Source of the DNA: a virus
IMG/VR virus record: IMGVR_UViG_3300043399_000297
Span: 1 to 64,000 of that record
Direction: 5' to 3' (one strand)
DNA length: 64,000 nucleotides
A program made the translations under genes and the position numbers. Under the pieces are notes generated by a model that saw only the letters and a list, made by a program, of their open reading frames with translations, was not told where the DNA came from and ran no database searches. How positions within the stretch are numbered: the first letter of the stretch is position 1; each line of letters opens with the position of its first letter. Shown piece after piece: positions 16,068 to 22,206 of the stretch.

Positions 16068-16892
16068 ATGAATAATAACCCACTTAGACAATATTTTAGG
16101 AGACCGGCAGTTTACCTAAGGCTCCCTTCAGGAGGAAAAGACTATGCTGAGGGTATAATTGATTTACCAGAAAACGGAGAAATTCCGGTATACCCAATGA
16201 CCGCAATTGATGAAATTACTACGAGAACACCAGACGCATTATTCAATGGAACGGCATTAGCAGAACTCATTAAAAGCTGTATTCCAAATATCAAAGATCC
16301 ATGGGCAGTAAGCAGTAATGATATGGATGCTATATTAATATCAATCAAAGCAGCATCAGGCGGCGACACATTGGATATCGATACGGTTTGTCCTGCTTGC
16401 GAAGAATCAAATATTTACGGTATAAATTTATTGTCGATGCTTGCCAGTCTTAAACCTAGTGACTATGAAAAAGAATTAGAATCCGGTGAACTATTCATTA
16501 AATTTAAACCACTCAAGTATAAAGATATGAATGATGCTGCGATCGGTCAATTTGAACTGCAAAGAACTTTAGTCACCTTAGACAATATTGAATCAGAAGA
16601 AGAAAGAAATGCAGCAGGAAAACAAGCACTAGAGAATATCACAAATCTTACAATGGAAATACTCAGCAAGACTATCGATTATATCAAGACTCCTACTATT
16701 ATAGTCCGAGAACAGGAGTATATTCTTGATTTCTTAAGAAACTGTGATAAGAATATTTTCACTGCAATAAAAGATTTTAATACGGAACTCAAAGCTGCTA
16801 GTGAAATTAAACCAATACATATCACTTGCGCAAGCTGCGGTCACGAATACGATCAACAATTTACATTAAGTCCCGTAGATTTTTTCGAATAA
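16068..16892 (+). CDS. 26: Baseplate hub / tail assembly protein (T4 gp26-like)
   Basis: A 274-residue protein resembling the T4 gp26 baseplate family: FRRPAVYLRLPSGGKDY near residues 10-26, then YPMTAIDEITTRTPDALFNG (42-61). Two CxxC pairs (C108/C111 and C254/C257) could form a zinc ribbon. Start chosen for GAGG 7 nt upstream. The last codons, read GAT TTT TTC GAA TAA, contain a canonical -1 slippery heptamer 10-16 nt upstream of the end of the stop codon; shifting joins it to the following ORF (16886-17116). Its place beside the tape-measure genes fits a tail assembly chaperone of the lambda G/GT kind. Confidence 0.75.
   Translation: MNNNPLRQYFRRPAVYLRLPSGGKDYAEGIIDLPENGEIPVYPMTAIDEITTRTPDALFNGTALAELIKSCIPNIKDPWAVSSNDMDAILISIKAASGGDTLDIDTVCPACEESNIYGINLLSMLASLKPSDYEKELESGELFIKFKPLKYKDMNDAAIGQFELQRTLVTLDNIESEEERNAAGKQALENITNLTMEILSKTIDYIKTPTIIVREQEYILDFLRNCDKNIFTAIKDFNTELKAASEIKPIHITCASCGHEYDQQFTLSPVDFFE
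16880..16886 (+). promoter_or_regulatory. Candidate -1 programmed frameshift site (T TTT TTC)
   Basis: In the gene 26 frame the heptamer reads T_TTT_TTC, a fit to X_XXY_YYZ, just before GAA TAA. The downstream ORF is in the -1 frame and has no start codon before its conserved MAWYMRGG motif, so the shift is the simplest way to make its first part. No strong downstream hairpin is obvious; only a short GGCT/AGCC pairing is possible. Confidence 0.6.
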
Positions 16893-17116
16893 GGCTTCTT
16901 AATTCTAGCCCCGAAGATATCCAGAAGCTATTAGAACAATACGAAAAAGAAATTGAGGGGATTAAGAAGGGCGCATTAACCATGGCTTGGTATATGCGCG
17001 GCGGGGCATCATATGAGGATATCCTCAACATGTCCGACAGCGAGAGAAAGACTATTAACCAAATCATAGAAGATAATTTAGAGATAACTAAAAAGTCTCA
17101 AATGCCCTTCTTTTAA
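16886..17116 (+). CDS. gp51-like chaperone extension, probably made by -1 frameshift
   Basis: Seventy-six codons in the -1 frame follow the slippery site (LNSSPEDIQKLLEQYEKEIE..., then MAWYMRGG near the middle and KKSQMPFF at the end). The combined product with gene 26 would have 349 residues. An ATG at 16826 opens the same frame but would translate a basic stretch lying inside gene 26, probably not real. Short proteins with a W-Y-M-R-G-G motif and a terminal PFF occur in baseplate assembly proteins of T4-like phages, from memory and not checked. If the frameshift does not occur, translation could only start at the internal ATG at 16982 or at 16826. Confidence 0.65.
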   Translation, partial: RIRLLNSSPEDIQKLLEQYEKEIEGIKKGALTMAWYMRGGASYEDILNMSDSERKTINQIIEDNLEITKKSQMPFF

Positions 17117-17117
17117 C

Positions 17118-17166
17118 AGTTGATCTTCGATCAACTAGACTCTCACTACGTTCGGTCTACTTTTTT
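17118..17166 (+). terminator. Probable terminator after the gene 26 unit
   Basis: A perfect 8-bp hairpin (17118-17125 with 17129-17136, loop TTC) starts 2 nt after the stop. A weaker AGAC/GTCT pairing (17137-17140 with 17155-17158) follows, then six T residues at 17161-17166. The T-run makes a rightward terminator plausible. Confidence 0.6.
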
Positions 17167-17191
17167 AATTCTGTAAGACAATAACACTGAA

Positions 17192-17511
17192 GGGATATAC
17201 ATTGCCGGTTTAGAAGCCATGGTAGTGCTCCTCAGAGGCACTACCAAAGTTAGGACTTGCCATGGCCCGTCATCCTTTGCCGTCTATCCCCCGTTAAACT
17301 AGCCCTTAATGCTGTTTAACGTCACCGGTTGCCCTGTAAGATTTGATGGGGCTGTAGTGAAGCTATAAAGTGGAACTCACTTTACTCTTCGGCAACGCAT
17401 GTCCTATAGCATCAAGACAGAATAGCTATAGACTCATTCAAGGTTCGCCTACCTAGCGAGAGCCTTGTCGGTGTTCCCTAGGATCACTCCTAGGCATACT
17501 CCAGAATCCGA
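17192..17511. ncRNA. Candidate large structured RNA (novel), strand unresolved
   Basis: No gene fits in 17167-17579, and the stretch looks richer in G and C than its surroundings. Local pairings fill it: GGGATA 17192-17197/TATCCC 17285-17290 enclosing a three-way junction (17216-17220/17262-17266, 17221-17228/17238-17245, 17247-17250/17255-17258); 17292-17299/17314-17321 extended by AGC/GCT; 17328-17333/17391-17396 enclosing 17366-17372/17378-17384; 17404-17410/17425-17431; 17439-17443/17463-17467 with inner 17444-17448/17456-17460; 17468-17471/17508-17511 enclosing the perfect 17477-17483/17488-17494. G-U pairs (17444/17460, 17473/17497) favour the plus strand; a GTGA loop in the last hairpin favours the minus strand. 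No tRNA, tmRNA or RNase P signature was found. The flanks 17167-17191 and 17512-17579 hold nothing recognised. Confidence 0.6.
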
Positions 17512-17579
17512 CCGCATTCATTCGTGGTGCAGTCTCAAGGAGGATCAAAAGATCAATATCGATGTAAAAGGGTTCTGTA

Positions 17580-18128
17580 TTAGGTTTCTAAAGTAATAAT
17601 ATTTGTAGTGATATCTTTAGGTGAGCCTGAGTATGCTTTAAGAAGGTCTTTGTTGAGCCTGAAAAAATGTTCGAATTCCATAATAATCCATTCGCCTGAC
17701 TTCTCAGAACGATAATGAATAAAGTTGTCAGCAACCCAAGTCATCTTGGATTCAACTGCTACAAACTTACCCTTACGATTAAACTTCATAAACAATATGT
17801 TACAATCATTATCTTCTGCAACATCCATTAATTGTTTTAACCAAGTGTCTATGACCTTACATTCACCTGTTGGTAATAGATGAAAGGGGAAATCTGCATA
17901 ACTTTTGCATTCTGCGTTGAACAGTTTAAATGTTTCACCGGGCACTATATCTCCCTTGAAACTTCTTACTTGTCCTTCGTGTAAATACTGTTTTCTTGAT
18001 TGATTCTTGCCACCAACATATGCCCCAGAACCCGGGGCACGAATAAAACTCTCATTATAAGTTTTGGTTAAAAACTGAGCAATCTCACGCTCAAAGCTTG
18101 AACCTTTATTTTTACTCGGTGATGGCAT
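17580..18128 (-). CDS. PD-(D/E)XK family nuclease
   Basis: A 182-residue protein with the layout of small PD-(D/E)XK nucleases such as Holliday-junction resolvases: E13 in GSSFEREIAQFL, the RAPGSGAYVGG glycine-rich turn (30-40), D60 in KGDIV and the E73-x-K75 pair in NAECKSY. These residues would bind Mg2+ and cut DNA. It is the last gene of the 47-46 recombination unit, 38 nt after gene 46, so a role in recombination or branched-DNA processing is likely. The exact substrate cannot be told from sequence. It is not a homologue of T4 endonuclease VII by any motif I can see. Confidence 0.75.
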   Translation of the reverse strand: MPSPSKNKGSSFEREIAQFLTKTYNESFIRAPGSGAYVGGKNQSRKQYLHEGQVRSFKGDIVPGETFKLFNAECKSYADFPFHLLPTGECKVIDTWLKQLMDVAEDNDCNILFMKFNRKGKFVAVESKMTWVADNFIHYRSEKSGEWIIMEFEHFFRLNKDLLKAYSGSPKDITTNIITLET

Positions 18129-18166
18129 ATACTATTTTATCTTTCTAAACTGTGTATGTAATTTTT

Positions 18167-19933
18167 TTATTCTATGTCTGCTGCTGTGTTGTATGTGGTA
18201 AAACCGTTTTCTTTGACAACCTTAAGAACACTAGGAACACGACCTGCAAGTTCTTCTCTATGACTGACAAGCCAAATGCTCTTGTTACGCCTGCGCGACA
18301 TATCTTTGAGAATAGCCATACTATTCTCAACGCCTATACTATCCATACCTGAGTCGATCAACTCGTCAATAAACAGTGTGTTGATCGGGAAATATAGATT
18401 TTCCCAAACATCTCTAAATGCGAAACTAAGCCCAAGAATCAATCGGTTCCGCTCACCGCGTGATAAGTTGTCAAAGTCAAGTTCACGCCCGAGTTCAGTA
18501 ATTTCAACCGACAAATCGTTCTTGAATACGACCGTATGTGGCAATCCTATCTTGTCTAAGTAATGTGTTAATCTTGCATTCAAATAACTCAAGTTCTGAT
18601 CAATGATCTTCTTACGAACAAAACTATCCTTACTAGTTAATATGTCCAAAAGAAACTTCAAGTGATCACCATATTTAGTTAGTTCATTGATTTTATCAAA
18701 AGTAACTTCCTGCAATGCTTGATTTTCCATATCAACAATCTGTTCTTGATATGGGTCAGTCTCATCTGTCTTATTCTCAATCTGCTGTAACAGATTAGCA
18801 ACTGTAGTCTTATGCTCAATTGCTTCGGCTTCAGTTTCATAATGTGTAGTTGGTTTCTCGCCCAAAATAAACAATGAATTTTTATTTTTTTCTAATTCAT
18901 TTTGGGTTTGGACAAGATCATCAACTGCTGTAGCAAGAAGTTCACGCTTACTGTTTATAACAGCAGAGTGATTTTCATCGTGAAAGTCTTGACCACAAGC
19001 ATAACACTTGTTATCTTCAAGTGTCTTAATTTCAGCTTCAAGTTTACTAACAATAGCCGTTTCTTTTTTCAATGTTGTTTCAAGGCGATTGATAGTAGAG
19101 TTGATGTTATTTAATTCTACTTTGTTTGCTTCGTAAATCTTGAGGTCATAATGAGATTGCAACTCATTAGTAATATCAATTTTCGATAGTTCATCGTATC
19201 GAAGTGCTAATAATTCAAGGTCTTCTTTATGTTTAGCTTCCCAAAGCCTTTGTCTACGCTTCAAGCTATCAATTTGCTCTTGAACACGTTTGTTGGCTTC
19301 TTCAACGGCTTTGTTTCTAAACTCTTCCTGCTGAATATTATCCTTGTTCAGCCTAATCTTTTCTTTGATTAAATCTGCTTTCTCAGAAAGCAAGGTGATG
19401 CCCAACAATTGTTCGATAACATTTCTTTGATCGTTTGCCTTCATTGACAAGAATGGCTCGCTGTATGTATTCAATGCAACAATATGCTTGAACATATCAG
19501 GAGTCATCCCTATAGCGTGTTCAATTGCTAACTGAGTTTCCTTGTTCTCGCCCTGCGCTTCATTCTTATCTTCTTTATTGTTTTGCAAATTGTTGTTTAC
19601 ATAGAACCTAAGAATATGCGGCTTTCTTCCGCGCTCAATCTTATAATCAATGCCGTTACTAGAAAACTCTAAAGTAACCATCATATTTTTGGCATTGGTT
19701 CGATTGATAAGGTTATCTTTACGAATCTGATTGATAGGGGAGCCGAACAATACATAGCTCAACCCTTGAATCAATGTAGTTTTGCCAGTACCATTTCTAG
19801 CACCGTCACCGCCCAAATCTATGTTCTCGCCTAAAATAAGCGTGAGTTCACTAGTATCAAAGTTTACTGCTTGGCAAACCGCCCCGATTGAAAGAAAATT
19901 ACGCAGTGTTATGTTTTTAAATGTAATACTCAT
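18167..19933 (-). CDS. 46: Recombination endonuclease subunit gp46 (Rad50/SMC-like)
   Basis: A 588-residue ATPase (T4: 560). The Walker A motif is GARNGTGKTT (residues 44-53, K51); two long coiled coils (about 165-300 and 325-440) flank a CYAC zinc hook near 311-314; the ABC signature LSRGERNRL lies near 490 and the Walker B strand TLFIDELID near 522. With gp47 it resects DNA ends for recombination-dependent replication. Its start overlaps the stop of the 64-residue gene (ATGA), showing translational coupling. Confidence 0.96.
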   Translation of the reverse strand: MSITFKNITLRNFLSIGAVCQAVNFDTSELTLILGENIDLGGDGARNGTGKTTLIQGLSYVLFGSPINQIRKDNLINRTNAKNMMVTLEFSSNGIDYKIERGRKPHILRFYVNNNLQNNKEDKNEAQGENKETQLAIEHAIGMTPDMFKHIVALNTYSEPFLSMKANDQRNVIEQLLGITLLSEKADLIKEKIRLNKDNIQQEEFRNKAVEEANKRVQEQIDSLKRRQRLWEAKHKEDLELLALRYDELSKIDITNELQSHYDLKIYEANKVELNNINSTINRLETTLKKETAIVSKLEAEIKTLEDNKCYACGQDFHDENHSAVINSKRELLATAVDDLVQTQNELEKNKNSLFILGEKPTTHYETEAEAIEHKTTVANLLQQIENKTDETDPYQEQIVDMENQALQEVTFDKINELTKYGDHLKFLLDILTSKDSFVRKKIIDQNLSYLNARLTHYLDKIGLPHTVVFKNDLSVEITELGRELDFDNLSRGERNRLILGLSFAFRDVWENLYFPINTLFIDELIDSGMDSIGVENSMAILKDMSRRRNKSIWLVSHREELAGRVPSVLKVVKENGFTTYNTAADIE

Positions 19934-20124
19934 TTGTTATCTTTGTCTGTTCTGTTATGTGCATCCATAAGAACTTGCAATTCGTTGTTAAGCTTTTGTA
20001 AATATGGCTTACCAAATTTTTCTAATCTTTCAATAGGATAGTTCTTAATTGCTTGTGTATAGTTATCAATCTCAATTTTCTTTAATTGAATTTGATGTTC
20101 TAAGTTATATGCATTCCTCTTCAT
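19930..20124 (-). CDS. Small helical protein between genes 47 and 46
   Basis: A 64-residue, charged, almost entirely helical protein (MKRNAYNLEHQIQLKKIEID..., then LEKFGKPYLQKLNNELQVLM). The start overlaps the gene 47 stop and its stop overlaps the gene 46 start, so it is coupled to both. No domain is recognised. Small unknown ORFs also occur around 46/47 in T4, but I cannot claim homology. It might bind the coiled coils of gp46. Confidence 0.75.
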   Translation of the reverse strand: MKRNAYNLEHQIQLKKIEIDNYTQAIKNYPIERLEKFGKPYLQKLNNELQVLMDAHNRTDKDNK

Positions 20125-21137
20125 AGGCTACGATAAATCTCTAACAATAGTTTAGGATCAAAAAACTCACTTTCAATAGCAGTGATTTGATCAATAACAA
20201 TTTGGTCAACGGTTTCAAACTTGATTTCGCCGGGTGCAAGATCAATACTATGCTGCTCTAACTTTATTGGAATCAATGACATTTCTCTAATACTGTGTTT
20301 TGGAATCAATGTTTCACGAATAAAGTTGGCTTCTTCATATGAAATATCAATATCAAGATGCACTCTAACACTACTTTTAGGAAGTAGCAAGCCTTCTGGG
20401 TTATCTAATACTTCACTTAACTTGTATACACGATATAATGGTTGCCCAGGCCAAGAATGAAATATTGGTTCTTCGCCCCATTCTAATATCATCATACCGC
20501 GTTGATCATCGCCTGCGTCAGCATAGTTGTGCGGGAAAGCATTACCGATATACCAGATGTTATTTCTAGCTTGTCGTTTATGAAAGTGACCACTGAATAC
20601 TTTTTCAAATCCAGTGACATCATCATCTTTGAGTTCGCCGTGGTCGGGCATCTGAACCATTGCGTTCATATAGAAGTTAGGTAGCTCTAAATGACTGAAC
20701 AAATATTTGCCACTCATCTTAGCTAACTTTTTGTAGTCATCGCCCACTAACCAGGGAGCGACAACTACATCACCTTCTTTGAACCAATCGTTAACAATTA
20801 TAACATTTGATAAATGTCTGGCCCACTCGATACTATGTATGTCACGCTTATCTCTATAATAGAGATCGTGATTGCCGGGAATAAAGAAAACTTTATCAAA
20901 ATTTTGATTCAGTTTTTCTAATGCTCGTAAGCCATACTGTAATGTATGGATATTAATACTGGCTCTATGATGATTATAATCACCTAAAAAGAAACAAGTA
21001 TCACAATTTTCTTCTTTTGCCTTACTAATAAACCAATCTACAAACTCAGTGCAGTCAGTATTATGTTGTATACTATTGGACTTTAATCCAAAATGAATAT
21101 CGGTGAAGACAGCAGCCTTCTTAAACAAATTCGCCAT
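20121..21137 (-). CDS. 47: Recombination endonuclease subunit gp47 (Mre11-like)
   Basis: A 338-residue calcineurin-like phosphoesterase (T4: 339). Metal-binding motifs are in order: FTDIHFG (D13, H15), LGDYNHHR (D53), GNHD (88-91), SHLE near 147 and GHFHKR near 186. It is the nuclease partner of gp46. The unit continues with the 64-residue protein, gene 46 and the PD-(D/E)XK nuclease. The start is supported by GGAAG about 12 nt upstream. Confidence 0.96.
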   Translation of the reverse strand: MANLFKKAAVFTDIHFGLKSNSIQHNTDCTEFVDWFISKAKEENCDTCFFLGDYNHHRASINIHTLQYGLRALEKLNQNFDKVFFIPGNHDLYYRDKRDIHSIEWARHLSNVIIVNDWFKEGDVVVAPWLVGDDYKKLAKMSGKYLFSHLELPNFYMNAMVQMPDHGELKDDDVTGFEKVFSGHFHKRQARNNIWYIGNAFPHNYADAGDDQRGMMILEWGEEPIFHSWPGQPLYRVYKLSEVLDNPEGLLLPKSSVRVHLDIDISYEEANFIRETLIPKHSIREMSLIPIKLEQHSIDLAPGEIKFETVDQIVIDQITAIESEFFDPKLLLEIYRSL

Positions 21138-21143
21138 AGTTAC

Positions 21144-21172
21144 ACTATACTTCCACTAATCGTAAAAATCAA
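21144..21172 (-). promoter_or_regulatory. Weak candidate sigma70-like promoter before gene 47
   Basis: On the minus strand TTGATT and TATAGT lie 17 bp apart. Transcription would start almost at the ATG (21137), which leaves the gene 47 Shine-Dalgarno sequence upstream of the mRNA start, so the match may be accidental. Confidence 0.25.
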
Positions 21173-21186
21173 TAAAACTGGATACC

Positions 21187-22080
21187 TTAATCAGGTAATT
21201 GCATCTTCATACCCTTCATTTGTCTATTGAAGGATGGATTCATTCCATTCATTTCAAGAATGTCATCACGAATATTTTGATTACGCTTTTCAGTATTCAA
21301 TACACGGCAGAAACTGTTAGTAATAGCAGCAGTGTAATATGCGAATGGGTTAGCACTCTTTGCTTCATTGAATCGAAGCCCGACATACGTTAACTGCAAC
21401 ACAGCACTAGCCTTCATTTCATCGTTATATGTATAACCACGCCAGTTGAACTTCATAGCATATTTCTCACAGAGCATCATATACATCCTAGCTAATTTGT
21501 TAGTAATGTTGCCGTGATCTTTATTGAAGTGTCCGTTTTCCATTCCGCCTTCCCAATGACTCTTTCCAACACAATGAAAAGTGTTGTTTTCGTCTAATTT
21601 AAAATGCTGAAAGGGAGGGAAGTTAACTTTAACGTGCACCATATCGTCAACTTCTTTCTTAGTTGACTTGTCTTCTAAATCACTAAAGTCTTCACTATCG
21701 ATATCATCGAATAAGAAAATATCTTTAGCAGATTTCTTTTTTACAGTTTTTCTGGGTTGCTTTTGTGCTACCGGAACGTGATCCCAAGTCATTACGCGAA
21801 AGATTAAATCAGTAGTCGGTATATTTTCTGCTAATACCTTCTCGCCTGTTTCTTGTGTTAGTCTATATGCTCTGTTTTCTTTTGCTTGTTGAATTTGAGT
21901 TGGCTTTAATGCATATTCTAAGCTTGTAGGAATATCACTATCTGGCATATCAATAATGATATCATATCTGTGATATTCTGGTTCTATGAAAGAACAATAT
22001 GAATTTTTACTTGTATGTATTTCTTTTAAGATATCTTTATTGTTTAGGTAGTTTACTGTTTTCTTTGCTTTGATAGCCAT
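21187..22080 (-). CDS. 55: Late-transcription sigma factor gp55
   Basis: A 297-residue sigma factor that directs host RNA polymerase to late promoters. The C-terminal part holds the gp55 signature: VGKSHWEGGMENGHFNKDHG, NWRGYTYNDEMKASA, NPFAYYTAAITNSFCRVLN and EKRNQNIRDDILEMNGMNPS. T4 gp55 has 185 residues; here about 170 extra N-terminal residues include a basic stretch and an acidic cluster (LFDDIDSEDFSDLED). Start set at ATG 22080, with AGGAAG upstream; a longer reading from 22152 lacks a Shine-Dalgarno sequence and crosses the promoter. Octamers across the window are its expected targets. Confidence 0.95.
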   Translation of the reverse strand: MAIKAKKTVNYLNNKDILKEIHTSKNSYCSFIEPEYHRYDIIIDMPDSDIPTSLEYALKPTQIQQAKENRAYRLTQETGEKVLAENIPTTDLIFRVMTWDHVPVAQKQPRKTVKKKSAKDIFLFDDIDSEDFSDLEDKSTKKEVDDMVHVKVNFPPFQHFKLDENNTFHCVGKSHWEGGMENGHFNKDHGNITNKLARMYMMLCEKYAMKFNWRGYTYNDEMKASAVLQLTYVGLRFNEAKSANPFAYYTAAITNSFCRVLNTEKRNQNIRDDILEMNGMNPSFNRQMKGMKMQLPD

Positions 22081-22102
22081 ATTTCTTCCTATTATTATGG
22101 TA

Positions 22103-22136
22103 AGTATACTATTAGTGTTGCAAATGTGCAACACTA
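22103..22136 (-). promoter_or_regulatory. Sigma70-like promoter of gene 55 with an embedded dyad
   Basis: On the minus strand TTGCAC (22131-22126) and TATACT (22108-22103) are 17 bp apart, close to the host consensus. Transcription would start near 22096 and leave a short leader with AGGAAG. A perfect inverted repeat with 10-bp arms and AATG loop (22113-22122/22127-22136) covers the -35 and spacer, as an operator would. Confidence 0.6.
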
Positions 22137-22164
22137 TTGGGTAAAAATACACAGTTTTTATTGC

Positions 22165-22172
22165 GATAAATA
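22165..22172 (+). promoter_or_regulatory. Late promoter octamer GATAAATA, rightward
   Basis: It ends 34 nt before the ATG of the 533-residue structural gene, whose leader carries AGAGG. With 22188-22195 it forms an exact inverted pair. Confidence 0.65.
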
Positions 22173-22187
22173 GTAATTAAGATAGTT

Positions 22188-22195
22188 TATTTATC
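22188..22195 (-). promoter_or_regulatory. Late promoter octamer GATAAATA, leftward toward gene 55
   Basis: This inverted copy of 22165-22172 lies 15 bp from it, directed at gene 55. Both predicted starts fall within about 5 bp. It would let gp55 promote its own gene late in infection. Confidence 0.5.
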
Positions 22196-22206
22196 AGAGG
22201 AAAAAT

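Noticed and set aside
16826-16885. ATG at 16826 as the start of the gp51-like protein
   Set aside because: The first 20 residues would be a basic translation of gene 26 DNA in a second frame and there is no Shine-Dalgarno sequence; the frameshift explains the frame better.
17167-17579. Group I intron, tRNA, tmRNA or RNase P RNA
   Set aside because: No interrupted gene flanks it, and no T-loop, CCA end or conserved intron or RNase P core sequence was found by eye.
22081-22152. 24-residue longer gp55 N-terminus
   Set aside because: It would run through the promoter and dyad and has no Shine-Dalgarno sequence; ATG 22080 has AGGAAG.
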